64,000 nucleotides of DNA from Cyclobacteriaceae bacterium (GCA_016786495.1 JAEUUJ010000059.1:1-64000), one strand, 5' to 3'. Counted from the stretch's first letter, positions 40,411 to 49,902 are shown. Notes: generated by a model not told the origin, from the sequence alone. Translations and numbers: made by a program.

Positions 40411-41688
40411 ATGGAAAGTGTAAACCAAGCCAAAAATATTTTAGCGTGTATCTTACTTCTATTGGTGATATTTCTCTCCTATAATGTTTATCAAAAGGAA
40501 CAAAGGAAAAAGGTCTTTAAAGAGGATCTTATTGAATTGTCTAAAATCAAGTATGGACTTTTCAACGTTGACGAATGGAAGAAAATATTAGCAGATATTA
40601 TCACAAAAAAGATTGAAGAGTTTAATCTACAAGGAGCAAACAAAGAGAAGATGAGAAAGGAACTCACTGCCTTTTTGAGCACCCAAATTGACCAATTAGA
40701 GAATAGATATTATGAGGAAAAATCGAAATCATTTTGGGGTTTTCTAATACAAAATCCAGTCACTTCGATATCAGGAATATTTGGAAAAATAAAGCGTGAC
40801 ATCCCTATTTTTACCGAAGGAATTCTTGATTTTTTGAATGATCCTAAAAATAGAAAGGCAATTCGAGGGTATATAATTGGTAAACTAAATGAATATGCAG
40901 ATAGAACGTTTTCAAAAATTGACTACAGTATTCACGATCAAATTATTTCCAAGTACGAATTTGAAGATCGGGAAGGTACAATCCAGGGACTTACGACAGA
41001 AGTTAACCATTTAGAGGATTCAAATAAGTTTAATAAAATTGCGTTATTGACCTTAGCAATATTATCAGGCATTTGGATTCTTTTTTCTAAGTCGATTTCA
41101 AAAAGCCAGTTTTTAATTTTTACAGCGATCAGTTTGTTATTACTGATAATGGGTTTAGTCCTGCCGATGATTGAAATTGATGCAAGAATTTCAAGTATGA
41201 CTTTTAAACTACTTGGGGAATCAGTTACTTTTCAGGATCAGGTTCTATACTTCAAAAGCAAGAGCATTCTAGAAGTTGTAAGTCTGATGCTAACACAAAG
41301 AAGGTTTGATGTTCTCATCGTTGGGCTTCTGGTTTTTATATTCAGTGTAATATTTCCATTATTAAAACTCATTTCTTCAATAATCTACATCTATAACAAA
41401 GAAAAAAGATCAAATGGCTTTATTCAGTTTATGGTTTTCAAAACGGGTAAATGGTCAATGGCGGATGTAATGGTAATTGCAATCTTTATGGCTTATATAG
41501 GGTTTTCTGGACTTATTACCGAGCAATTAAAACAACTAGAGACTATAACTCAAAGCATTGACATACTAACAACTAACAAATCGAGTTTAATGATGGGCTT
41601 TTTTTCATTTACATCATTTGCAATACTCAGTCTTTTGATATCTCATAAACTTCAATTTGCATTTAAAAGCGAAGGGGTGACTAACTAA
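40411..41688 (+). CDS. Membrane protein with PqiA-like C-terminal domain
   Basis: A 425-residue protein: an N-terminal transmembrane segment (residues ~10-25), a ~170-residue helical extracytoplasmic region (KYGLFNVDEWKKILADIITKK...), then four helices. The last part matches paraquat-inducible-protein-A domains: VIFPLLKLISSI followed by GKWSMADVMVIAIFMAYIGFSGLI. Codon use is strongly AT-rich (many AAA, ATT, TTA codons), unlike neighbours on either side. Located just after a tRNA gene and two terminators; likely acquired. Function unknown. Confidence 0.7.
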   Translation: MESVNQAKNILACILLLLVIFLSYNVYQKEQRKKVFKEDLIELSKIKYGLFNVDEWKKILADIITKKIEEFNLQGANKEKMRKELTAFLSTQIDQLENRYYEEKSKSFWGFLIQNPVTSISGIFGKIKRDIPIFTEGILDFLNDPKNRKAIRGYIIGKLNEYADRTFSKIDYSIHDQIISKYEFEDREGTIQGLTTEVNHLEDSNKFNKIALLTLAILSGIWILFSKSISKSQFLIFTAISLLLLIMGLVLPMIEIDARISSMTFKLLGESVTFQDQVLYFKSKSILEVVSLMLTQRRFDVLIVGLLVFIFSVIFPLLKLISSIIYIYNKEKRSNGFIQFMVFKTGKWSMADVMVIAIFMAYIGFSGLITEQLKQLETITQSIDILTTNKSSLMMGFFSFTSFAILSLLISHKLQFAFKSEGVTN

Positions 41689-41697
41689 AATGAATAA

Positions 41698-42153
41698 ATG
41701 AGACTCACCTTTCTAATGGTTATCGCAATAGCTTGTTCTTGCACCAGCGAGATGAAGAGTTCGCTACCTGAAGGCATGCGAATCGGCTTAAATGATAGTG
41801 CATACTATGAGTATGATTCGTTAGGTTATTTGGTAAAAGTTAAAAAGATCAGCTATAGCAACGCTGATTTTGATGCCTGGGTTAATCATGACACTTTGAA
41901 ACTTGGAGATGAATTTGAAGCGAGAATTAGCGTCTATAAAAATTCTTACAAAATATTCATTCAAGACACTCCTGGCATGGATACGATTCGCAGCAGAGAA
42001 GAGAACACAGTGGCTGATAGTATCTCTTACGAATTTGTTGTCAAGCCACAAAAAGCTGGTCTAACGGAGTTTAACGCAATCATTGAATGGGATACCTGTC
42101 AGAGAAGATTGCACTGGAATATTCTTGTTTTAGATAGTGTCAAGTCAAACTGA
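41698..42153 (+). CDS. Hypothetical lipoprotein
   Basis: A 151-residue lipoprotein: MRLTFLMVIAIACSC gives a lipobox (IACS/ACSC) with Cys at 13 or 15. The mature part is beta-rich (DEFEARISVYKNSYKIFIQDTPG, SYEFVVKPQKAGLTEFNAIIEWDTC), resembling an Ig-like fold. Follows the PqiA-like gene by 9 bp and shares its AT-richness, so the pair is one islet. Not recognised. Confidence 0.65.
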   Translation: MRLTFLMVIAIACSCTSEMKSSLPEGMRIGLNDSAYYEYDSLGYLVKVKKISYSNADFDAWVNHDTLKLGDEFEARISVYKNSYKIFIQDTPGMDTIRSREENTVADSISYEFVVKPQKAGLTEFNAIIEWDTCQRRLHWNILVLDSVKSN

Positions 42154-42256
42154 TGATTCTATGCCAACTCCGATGACCAATTTTCTTTCGTTTCCTGACT
42201 GCCTTAAGGAACGATACGAGAAAACACTTAACTTTTGCCCCTAATCCATCCCCCTC

Positions 42257-43540
42257 ATGGAAAACACACTCAATCAACAGTCCTGGACAACCATCCAGAA
42301 AATAGCTTTTCGCTTTGCGTTTTTAGCAATTGGTCTTTTTATCCTCATCGAAAACAATGGCGCGTATCCGTTCTATGACGTCGTCATGGCGTACCCGGGC
42401 GAGTTGCTCCACATATTCATTCCGTGGGTCGGTAAAAACATACTACACCTGTCGTACGACATCACCGTGTTCACCAACGGCAGCGGTGACACCACCTACG
42501 ATTATGTAATCCTCTTTGTGATCCTGTGCCTGTCGGTAACGGGCACCATCATCTGGTCGGTGCTCGACCGCAACCGGAAAAATTATTCCACGCTGTATTA
42601 CTGGCTCACCGTGGCCGTACGCTTTTATGTCGGGCTTATGCTCTTTAACTACGGCATGTACAAGGTCATCAAACTGCAGTTCCCGTTCCCGGGTGTTGGC
42701 CGCCTCATGCAGCCGTACGGCAACTCATCCCCAATGGGCCTCGCGTGGACGTTCCTCGGCTTCTCGAAAGGCTATAACCTGTTCATGGGTGTCGCAGAGG
42801 TGGCCGCGCTGATGCTGCTGTTCAGAAGGACGGTGACCATTGGTGCCATCATCACGCTCATGACCACCGCGAACGTGATGGCTGTAAATTATTTCTATGA
42901 TGTTCCGGTGAAGATCGTTTCCACGTCACTCGTAGTCATGACGGTGTTCCTGCTGCTGCCCGATCTGAAGCGACTGTTTAAATTCTTCTTCACAGGTGAA
43001 GCAACCAGTCTGCCGGTGATGCCTGCTCCAGCCGTTCGCAAAGAATTACGCATTGCGGGTTATTCATTCAAATACCTGCTGATCGTGTATGTTCTCGTGA
43101 TGACGACCGTTGAACTGCTCGCTTCGGCGAAAGAATATGGCGATGCCGCGCCCAAGCCTGCGTTATACGGTGCGTACACGGTTAAGTCGTTTGTGGTGAA
43201 CCGCGATACCGTTCCGCCTTTAACAACTGACTCCACCTACTGGAAGCATTTGATTATTCAGTGGGGTGAGTATGCGCAAATCCGGTTCCTCAACGACAGT
43301 ACCCGCGGCTATTCGATGACAATCGACACGGTGGCCCGGACACTCTACCTGAAACAACGACTCGACACCACCAACAAAAGTCTGCTGGCGTATAGTATGG
43401 TGGATGAAAAGAACATGCTGCTGAAAGGAACGATCAAAACAGATTCGGTGGCAATCCTGTTGAATCGCAAAACGGATAAAGATTTCAGGCTGATGAATCG
43501 CGGGTTCCGCTGGATTAACGAATATCCGTACAACCGCTAA
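42257..43540 (+). CDS. DoxX-family membrane protein with soluble C-terminal domain
   Basis: A 427-residue protein. Residues ~15-290 hold about eight transmembrane helices, including VAEVAALMLLFRRTVTIGAIITLMTTANVMAVNYFYDVPVKI and VRFYVGLMLFNYGMYKVIKLQFPFPG, which resemble DoxX. Residues ~300-427 form an extracytoplasmic beta-rich domain (FVVNRDTVPPLTTDSTYWKHLIIQWGEYAQIRFLNDS) typical of the longer Bacteroidota version. Start ATG 42257. Function unknown. Confidence 0.75.
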   Translation: MENTLNQQSWTTIQKIAFRFAFLAIGLFILIENNGAYPFYDVVMAYPGELLHIFIPWVGKNILHLSYDITVFTNGSGDTTYDYVILFVILCLSVTGTIIWSVLDRNRKNYSTLYYWLTVAVRFYVGLMLFNYGMYKVIKLQFPFPGVGRLMQPYGNSSPMGLAWTFLGFSKGYNLFMGVAEVAALMLLFRRTVTIGAIITLMTTANVMAVNYFYDVPVKIVSTSLVVMTVFLLLPDLKRLFKFFFTGEATSLPVMPAPAVRKELRIAGYSFKYLLIVYVLVMTTVELLASAKEYGDAAPKPALYGAYTVKSFVVNRDTVPPLTTDSTYWKHLIIQWGEYAQIRFLNDSTRGYSMTIDTVARTLYLKQRLDTTNKSLLAYSMVDEKNMLLKGTIKTDSVAILLNRKTDKDFRLMNRGFRWINEYPYNR

Positions 43541-43543
43541 GGG

Positions 43544-44476
43544 TTATCCCTTCGGCTTTCTGTTTCGCGGGCCCGGCCAGGGGTATTTGTGTTTGGTCGG
43601 CTTGCTGGCGATACGTTTCTTTTTCTTCGCTTCTTTTTCGCGATGCTCGATGGTGAGCGTGCGTGCAATGCCAAACGTGAGCGACAAAAATAAATCGCGC
43701 CTGTTGCCGTAGATGTCGTACAGTGCTTCGTTGTTTTTTACACGGTTGGTGTAGTCGGATGTGCGCGGCTCCAGCATGCCGATGTTTCCGCGAAGGTCAA
43801 ACGAAGCACGCCAGTTTTCATCGAAGTCCCAGTCGGACCGAAAGCCGATGCTTCCGAACACCTGGAACTTTTGAAAATCTTTCGTTTCCGAAAGTTTTGC
43901 GTTCACGTTTTTAACAATCACGCCATCGTATTCCACTTCTTCTACAAAGGCAGCATACTTGGTTTCAAATTCATCGTTCTGGGCGGAAGGGAAGGGGCCG
44001 GTAAAGGCAACGGGAAACTTGAGTTTACCGTCTGAATGACGCATCGTTTCTTTTCCGTTCAGCAAAAAGCCAACGCCCACCGAGGCTACAAAGCTCACTT
44101 TGAAGAACGACATGTCGATGATGTGAAGCTTGATGCCGGCCGGGATCTGGATGTAGGTCAGGTCGATTTTACGTTCACCAATCTCACCACCAGTGGAGTT
44201 AATAACGTTGAAGTTTTGTCCGATGTGGATAATGCTCGGGTCGAACATGAAGCCGTGACCCTCGCGGTCTACGCCATAATGAACACCAATCGGACTGTAT
44301 TTGATATCGAAGCGGGTGCGGTAGCGCGAATCCTGATTAATGCCTCCGTCCCAGGTGTAGGGTACGGCAATGCCTGTAAACAACCCGAGCGAATGCACTT
44401 CCTGCGCCTGGGTCGAAACCACTGCCAAAAGCCAAAAAAATAAGAATAGACACGCAGGTAAAGGTTTTTTGGTCAT
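43544..44476 (-). CDS. Outer-membrane beta-barrel protein (PorT-like)
   Basis: A 310-residue exported protein (signal MTKKPLPACLFLFFWLLAVVSTQAQ). Start set at ATG 44476, three codons inside the longest frame, to give a normal signal peptide. Barrel-like strands (YIQIPAGIKLHIIDMSFFKVSFVASVGVGFLLNG, WRASFDLRGNIGML) followed by a basic C-terminal tail (EKEAKKKKRIASKPTKHKYPWPGPRNRKPKG). The basic tail is unusual for a barrel. Convergent with the DoxX gene, 3 bp apart. Confidence 0.7.
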   Translation of the reverse strand: MTKKPLPACLFLFFWLLAVVSTQAQEVHSLGLFTGIAVPYTWDGGINQDSRYRTRFDIKYSPIGVHYGVDREGHGFMFDPSIIHIGQNFNVINSTGGEIGERKIDLTYIQIPAGIKLHIIDMSFFKVSFVASVGVGFLLNGKETMRHSDGKLKFPVAFTGPFPSAQNDEFETKYAAFVEEVEYDGVIVKNVNAKLSETKDFQKFQVFGSIGFRSDWDFDENWRASFDLRGNIGMLEPRTSDYTNRVKNNEALYDIYGNRRDLFLSLTFGIARTLTIEHREKEAKKKKRIASKPTKHKYPWPGPRNRKPKG

Positions 44477-44604
44477 GCACGACACTAATCAGACAGCCAA
44501 AATAATCATAAAATTTAATACTGCATTACTATTCCTTCAACTGGTTTACAGGTTCTTGCGCCCCGTTTGTTCAATCCCTTCTTTTAGAAGAACTTTACAG
44601 CCCC

Positions 44605-46557
44605 ATGACCATTCCATCTTCGCGCTTTTTTAAAGGACTTCAACTGGAGGGCAACGTGTATTGGGCGTTGTTTCTGCGCCTGCTGCTGGCCATGTTCCTG
44701 TTCATGCTTTGCCGCATCGGGTTCTTCGTGTACAACCTGAGCTACTTCCCGGAAATGACAACCTGGAACTTCATGCGGATTTTATGGGGTGGCTTCTGGT
44801 TCGACCTCACTGCGGTTTTGTACATCAATCTGATCATTCTGATCCTGTCGATTATCCCGGTTGATCTTCGCTTCCGCGCGGGTTACCAGACAACCATCAA
44901 GGTGTTTTATTACGTCCTCAACGGGGTCGCGTTAGCCGTGAACGTGATGGATTTTATTTACTACAAATTCACGCTGCGCAGAACTACTGCCGATGTGTTC
45001 GACCAGTTTGAGAATGAAACCAATTTGTTCTCGCTCTTTTTCCGTTTCCTGATCGACTATTGGTATGCTGTGGTGTTCTGGCTGCTGCTGATGTGGATTA
45101 TGGTGAAACTCTATAACCGGATTAAAGTGCAGGGCCCGCTGATGCAGCACCGGATGGCATACTATGTTGCCGGCATCCTGGCGATTCCGCTGATCGTGGG
45201 GTTGTTCATCGGTGCCGTACGCGGAGGCTTCAGGCACAGTACCCGCCCGATTACGCTGAGCAATGCCGGTGAATATGTTGAGCATCCCAACGAAGTGAGT
45301 TTGGTGTTGAATACTCCGTTTGCGATCCTGCGCACAATGGGTAAAACGAAGATTCAAAAAATAAAGTACTTCGACAGCGAAGCGGAGCTCGATAAAGTTT
45401 ATTCGCCCGTTCATACTCCGCGCGATACCGCCGGTTTTAAAGCCGACAACGTGGTGGTGATTATTCTGGAGAGTTTCTCAAAGGAATTTTTCGGAGCATT
45501 CAATCAGCAGAAGCCGGGGTACAAAGGACACACACCGTTTTTGGATTCCCTCATTCAGCACAGCCAAACGTTCGACTATTCTTTCGCCAACGGGCGCAAG
45601 TCGATTGACGGCCTGCCTTCTGTACTGGCAAGTATTCCGTCTCTTGGTGTTCCGTACGTGTTAACACCTTTTGCGAACAACCGGATCAACAGTTTGGGCA
45701 ACCTGCTTCGCGACAAAGGGTACCACACGTCGTTCTTTCATGGTGCTCCCAACGGGTCGATGGGTTTTAGTTCCTTTACCAACCTGGCGGGCATCGATCA
45801 TTACTACGGTAAGACCGAATACGGCAACGATGCCGACTTCGATGGGATGTGGGGCATTTGGGATGACAAGTTTTTTGGCTTCTATGCCGACAAGCTGAAC
45901 GAGTTTCCGCAACCGTTTATGTCGTCTATCTTCTCGGTAAGCTCGCATCACCCGTTTGTGGTTCCGGAAGAATTTGAAGGAAAGTTCAAAGGTGGAGAAC
46001 AGCCGATCTTAAAGTGTATTGAGTATACCGATTACGCGCTTCGTAAATTCTTTGCGAAAGCATCCACCATGCCCTGGTACAAGAATACGTTGTTCGTCAT
46101 TACGGCCGACCATGTTTCGTCAAACATTGTTTTCCCCGAATCGCATACCACCTGGGGATTGTTTTCGGTACCGATTATTTTCTTCAAGCCCGATAACAGC
46201 CTCGCAGCGCGCAGTCACGCGATTGCTCAACAGATTGACATTATGCCTTCGGTGCTGGGGTATTTGAAGTATGATAAGCCGTATGTCGGCTTTGGTAATA
46301 ACGTGTTCGATTCCACGTCAACTTCTTTTGCCTTCAACTACCGCGATGACATTTATAATCTGTACGAAGGGGAATTCCTGCTCCTGTTTGATGGAAAACG
46401 AACCGTAAGTCTGTACAACTTCGTGAACGACACCATGCTTCAGCAGGACATCAAAAAAGCGAACCGAGCGGTAGCTGAAAACATGGAGCGGAAAATAAAG
46501 GCGATCATTCAGCAATACAACAACCGCATGGTAGCCGATAAGCTAACCGCGCAGTGA
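44605..46557 (+). CDS. LTA-synthase-like sulfatase-fold membrane enzyme
   Basis: A 650-residue protein with five transmembrane helices (residues ~15-215) and an extracytoplasmic sulfatase domain: NVVVIILESFSKEFFGAF (metal-binding Glu and nearby residues), NGRKSIDGLPSVLASIPS (candidate nucleophile in GRKS), FHGAPNGSMGFSSF, FSVSSHHPF, FVITADHVSSN (metal-binding Asp-His). The family makes lipoteichoic acid or transfers phosphoglycerol or phosphoethanolamine groups. Gram-negative members probably modify lipid A, glycans or osmoregulated oligosaccharides. Substrate unknown. Confidence 0.88.
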   Translation: MTIPSSRFFKGLQLEGNVYWALFLRLLLAMFLFMLCRIGFFVYNLSYFPEMTTWNFMRILWGGFWFDLTAVLYINLIILILSIIPVDLRFRAGYQTTIKVFYYVLNGVALAVNVMDFIYYKFTLRRTTADVFDQFENETNLFSLFFRFLIDYWYAVVFWLLLMWIMVKLYNRIKVQGPLMQHRMAYYVAGILAIPLIVGLFIGAVRGGFRHSTRPITLSNAGEYVEHPNEVSLVLNTPFAILRTMGKTKIQKIKYFDSEAELDKVYSPVHTPRDTAGFKADNVVVIILESFSKEFFGAFNQQKPGYKGHTPFLDSLIQHSQTFDYSFANGRKSIDGLPSVLASIPSLGVPYVLTPFANNRINSLGNLLRDKGYHTSFFHGAPNGSMGFSSFTNLAGIDHYYGKTEYGNDADFDGMWGIWDDKFFGFYADKLNEFPQPFMSSIFSVSSHHPFVVPEEFEGKFKGGEQPILKCIEYTDYALRKFFAKASTMPWYKNTLFVITADHVSSNIVFPESHTTWGLFSVPIIFFKPDNSLAARSHAIAQQIDIMPSVLGYLKYDKPYVGFGNNVFDSTSTSFAFNYRDDIYNLYEGEFLLLFDGKRTVSLYNFVNDTMLQQDIKKANRAVAENMERKIKAIIQQYNNRMVADKLTAQ

Positions 46558-46977
46558 TCAGATATTTTTCTTGTATTTGATGATCGTTGCTTTCACCAGC
46601 TGACCTTTCGAGTATTTGGTTTTGGTGGTGAACAGTCCGAAGAAAATCCGTTTACGTCCTGCACCCGCACCCGCGCCACCGGAAGTGCTTCCGGTATTGG
46701 TGAGCGACACGTCATCGAAGATGATGGCATCGGCACCTTTCTTTTGCACGTACTCCGTGAGCTTTGCCTGCACCTTGTCGGAGGCCTTTTTAGCCGTTAC
46801 TTCATACGTGAGCTTTCCCATGATTTCATTGGGTTCGCTGATATCGCCTTCGCGGAAATACAGGTCGACCTGTTGGGTGGCCGGGTAGGAGCGACCGTAG
46901 TAAATGATCTTGTTTCCACAGGCGGAAAGCGCAAGCAACAAAAGTAAAAAAACGGGTTTTGAAAATCTCATCTTCAC
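46558..46977 (-). CDS. Hypothetical lipoprotein
   Basis: A 139-residue lipoprotein with lipobox LSACG (Cys near 20). A ~60-residue core VTAKKASDKVQAKLTEYVQKKGADAIIFDDV resembles helix-strand units of YajQ/DUF4156-like small lipoproteins. A Gly/Ala-rich linker (TSGGAGAGAG) precedes a basic C-terminus. Convergent with the sulfatase gene by one base. Not recognised with certainty. Confidence 0.65.
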   Translation of the reverse strand: MKMRFSKPVFLLLLLALSACGNKIIYYGRSYPATQQVDLYFREGDISEPNEIMGKLTYEVTAKKASDKVQAKLTEYVQKKGADAIIFDDVSLTNTGSTSGGAGAGAGRKRIFFGLFTTKTKYSKGQLVKATIIKYKKNI

Positions 46978-47038
46978 CGGATTGGAGTGTTAAATATAGC
47001 GTGTCTGTTGTAAATTGTATGCTTAACAAACAATCCGT

Positions 47039-47449
47039 ATGCCGCGTTTCCTGAGGCTGTTGGTTTTGTGTATGCTGGTGGTTCCGGCGGCAAGTGCGCA
47101 GGAGCAGGAAATCCGCATGAGCATTTACTTTGGCGGAGGCGATTATCATGTCGATACGCTGCAGTCGATGGAGTTGCACCATTGGCTGGATTCCATCCCC
47201 AACCTGGAGAAATATGAGATTCACTTGATCAGTCATACCGATCCGATCGGAGGCCGGCAATACAACGAATGGCTTTCGCAGATGCGCAGCGAAACGGTTA
47301 AACAACTGATTTTGCAGAAACAGATTCCCGAGCATAAAATCAGCATCAAAGACTGGGGCCTCGACAATGCCGTTTACTCGAACCGGACGCGGGGCGGCAT
47401 GCGCATGAACCGCAGGGTTGACGTTATTCTGTTTCCGATCGTGCTTTGA
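47039..47449 (+). CDS. Periplasmic OmpA-like domain protein
   Basis: A 136-residue exported protein (signal MPRFLRLLVLCMLVVPAASAQ). The rest is one OmpA/MotB-like peptidoglycan-binding domain: HLISHTDPIGGRQYNEWLSQMRSETVKQLIL corresponds to the G-H-T-D...N..LS..RA..V signature, and ends NRRVDVIL. It carries no barrel or lipobox, so it is a free periplasmic module. Divergent from the lipoprotein gene. Confidence 0.82.
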   Translation: MPRFLRLLVLCMLVVPAASAQEQEIRMSIYFGGGDYHVDTLQSMELHHWLDSIPNLEKYEIHLISHTDPIGGRQYNEWLSQMRSETVKQLILQKQIPEHKISIKDWGLDNAVYSNRTRGGMRMNRRVDVILFPIVL

Positions 47450-47578
47450 CGCTACTGTCCGATTTAGGACGGCATTTTGCAAATCCGGACGAAAGAATCC
47501 CTTAAAATAACCGATATTTCGCTCTACAGGCACGTTTAAGTGCTTGGCATATTATTAGCAATTCAGCCCGAAATCTCT

Positions 47579-48265
47579 ATGATCAAACTACGCGACATTG
47601 ACAAGTACGTTGATTCCCGCTTTCAACGCACCTTCATTTTAAAAGGAATTAATCTGGACGTAAACCAGGGGGAGTTTCTCACCATCATGGGTCCCAGCGG
47701 GGCGGGAAAATCGTCTCTGATGAACATTGTCGGCCTGCTGGACGAACCATCGGCAGGGGAGTATTTCTTCTTCGATGAGCCCGTTCACAAGCTCCGCGAA
47801 AAGCAAAAGTCCGAAATGCACAAGAACTACATCGGCTTCATCTTCCAGGCCTATCACCTGATTGATGAACTCACGGTGTATGAAAACATTGAAACCCCGC
47901 TGTTATATAAAGGGGTGGCAGCCAGCCAGCGTAAAAGCATGGTCGCGGAGTTGCTCGACCGGTTTAACATGGTTGCGAAGAAAGACCTGTTCCCGGAGCA
48001 GTTGAGCGGTGGCCAGCAGCAACTCGTGGGCATTGCCCGCGCGATTATCGGTCAGCCGAAATTATTGCTGGCTGACGAACCTACCGGAAACCTTCATTCC
48101 GAGCAGGGTAAACAGATCATGGAGATCTTTAAAAAATTAAACGAGGAGGGTATCACCATTATCCAGGTAACACACTCGGAAGATAATGCCCGCTATGGCA
48201 AACGCATTGTTACCGTAGCCGATGGTATTGTTCAGTCGGATGTACAAGTTGAAAAAAGAAACTAA
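47579..48265 (+). CDS. ABC transporter ATPase, MacB/LolD-like
   Basis: A 228-residue ATPase with Walker A MGPSGAGKSS (37-46), signature LSGGQQQLVGIARA, Walker [12 protein letters not shown] and VTHSEDNARYG. ATG 47579 is used; the longer frame adds 13 residues with no family match. Three bp separate it from the tolC-like gene, so it is an efflux pair, but no permease or adaptor lies next to it. The permease at 33653-34888 or another is needed. Confidence 0.9.
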   Translation: MIKLRDIDKYVDSRFQRTFILKGINLDVNQGEFLTIMGPSGAGKSSLMNIVGLLDEPSAGEYFFFDEPVHKLREKQKSEMHKNYIGFIFQAYHLIDELTVYENIETPLLYKGVAASQRKSMVAELLDRFNMVAKKDLFPEQLSGGQQQLVGIARAIIGQPKLLLADEPTGNLHSEQGKQIMEIFKKLNEEGITIIQVTHSEDNARYGKRIVTVADGIVQSDVQVEKRN

Positions 48266-48268
48266 TCG

Positions 48269-49738
48269 ATGAGGATGAAGATTGCAGTAAGTTTTTGTTT
48301 GGTTGTTATTTCGTTCGGGGTGTTTGCTCAATCCGACTCGACAAACATGTCGGTGTTAACTTTTGAGCAGGCCGTTAAGATTGCCCTGGAGAATAGTGTT
48401 AACCTGAATACACAACGAAACAATCTTCAGCTAAGTGAGGCGCAGCGGCTTGCGGGATATGCCGGATTGGCACCAACGGTAAATGCCAGCGCTTCTGCTG
48501 CACGCAACGATGGTAACTTCTTTAACTCCAACACCGGCCAGGTGGTAAACGGTGTAACAGACAATGTTTCGGGTTCGGTGTCGATTAACCTGAACCTTTT
48601 TAGCGGATTCAATCAGATTAACACCATTCGTCAGTTTTCAAGTCAGTTGCAGGCCCAAAACTACCTCGTGCATCGCACCGCGCAGGATGCGATCAACACG
48701 GTGTCGACCCAGTACCTGACCGTTATGCTCGACAAGGAGTTGCTCATTATTGCCAAAGAGAACTATGAGGCCTTAAATAAGCAATATCAACAGATCAAAG
48801 AACAGGTTGTCCTGGGAGCGAAATCACCCGTAGATGAGTACAACCAGGAAGCTCAGGCCAGGGCGGCTGAACTGCGTGCCATTCAAGCCGAGATCCGGCT
48901 CAACAACGACAAAGCGATCCTTGCACAAACACTCTTGCTTGATCCGTTCGAACTGTTTGATGTGGAACGCCCGAGCTGGGATGTTAATGCGTTTGATACC
49001 GATGCGCTCAACGCGGAAGAACTTGCTGAACGTGCGAAGCGGTCAAGAGGCGACTATTTGAACGCGGTTAAAACCGCTGATGCCCAGCGTTACAGCATGT
49101 ATGCAGCGCGGGGATCAATGCTGCCATCGTTATCGGCTTTTTTCAATGTTCGCTCAGCGTACAACCGGCCGCAGGGAGTCCCTGATTCGGTTGAGAACTT
49201 CAGATCAATCATTGTAGTAGATCCAACCGCAGCATCGGGATATGGATTCGGCAGCGAGTCGTTGGGCTTTCAGGCCAATCCGGAAGTTCCGCGCCCGTTT
49301 GAAGAGCAGTTCAGAAGAAACAACCTTCAAAAAACATTCGGCTTTCAGTTGACCATTCCGATCTTCAATGGACTTCAAACGCGAACCAATTATGTTCAGC
49401 GGAAAATCCAATACAAGAATGCGCAATTAACCCGCAACAACCTCGAGTACCAGGTGCGCAACGATGTAATCCGGGCCATCCGAAATTATGAGGGCGCGAA
49501 ACGTGCATTTTCCGTAACATCCGATCAGCTCAAAGCGGCTGAGCTTGCCTTCCGGTATGAAACCGAGCGCTATAACCTGGGGGTAACGAACTTTGTAGAA
49601 TATGCCAACGCAAACCGGGTGTATGTTCAGGCGCAAACCGACAAGGCCCAGGCGGAGTATACGCTGGTGTTCCAGAAGATTGTGCTGGAATACGCTGTCG
49701 GAACGCTGAAAACCGAGAGCACGTCTATGCAGAATTAA
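48269..49738 (+). CDS. TolC-family outer-membrane efflux protein
   Basis: A 489-residue TolC-like protein with a signal peptide (residues 1-20) and two structural repeats: LTFEQAVKIALENSVNLNTQRNNLQLSEAQRLAGYAGLAPTVNASAS, then GFQLTIPIFNGLQTRTNYVQRKIQYKNAQLTRNNLEYQVRNDVIRAIRNYEGA, and LAAEL.. coiled coils. It provides the outer-membrane channel for the upstream ATPase's transporter. Four codons (48269-48280) separate it from that gene. Confidence 0.93.
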   Translation: MRMKIAVSFCLVVISFGVFAQSDSTNMSVLTFEQAVKIALENSVNLNTQRNNLQLSEAQRLAGYAGLAPTVNASASAARNDGNFFNSNTGQVVNGVTDNVSGSVSINLNLFSGFNQINTIRQFSSQLQAQNYLVHRTAQDAINTVSTQYLTVMLDKELLIIAKENYEALNKQYQQIKEQVVLGAKSPVDEYNQEAQARAAELRAIQAEIRLNNDKAILAQTLLLDPFELFDVERPSWDVNAFDTDALNAEELAERAKRSRGDYLNAVKTADAQRYSMYAARGSMLPSLSAFFNVRSAYNRPQGVPDSVENFRSIIVVDPTAASGYGFGSESLGFQANPEVPRPFEEQFRRNNLQKTFGFQLTIPIFNGLQTRTNYVQRKIQYKNAQLTRNNLEYQVRNDVIRAIRNYEGAKRAFSVTSDQLKAAELAFRYETERYNLGVTNFVEYANANRVYVQAQTDKAQAEYTLVFQKIVLEYAVGTLKTESTSMQN

Positions 49739-49784
49739 GGCTTTCCGGAGTTCATTCCGGTTTCGATAATTTTTCGAAAATCAG

Positions 49785-49792
49785 TACATTTG
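49785..49792 (+). promoter_or_regulatory. -7 promoter element TACATTTG of rpsA
   Basis: Perfect TAnnTTTG, about 110 bp before rpsA. The hairpin at 49794 begins immediately downstream. Confidence 0.55.
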
Positions 49793-49793
49793 C

Positions 49794-49840
49794 AGCCCTG
49801 TTCGTGTGAGCAGGGCTCTTTTTATGTTAAAAAGGGCTTA
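49794..49840 (+). promoter_or_regulatory. Structured rpsA leader with alternative hairpins
   Basis: Hairpin A pairs AGCCCTG (49794-49800) with CAGGGCT (49811-49817), followed by CTTTTTATG. Hairpin B pairs CTTTTTA (49818-49824) with TAAAAAG (49828-49834). AGCCC could also pair with GGGCT at 49834-49838, joining both. This is the layout of an attenuator, or a plain terminator for the tolC operon. Confidence 0.5.
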
Positions 49841-49902
49841 GTTTAACCAAATTTGCAGCATTCGGCCCGGATGCGGCATGTATCGAAGGGCAAGTTCATT
49901 TT

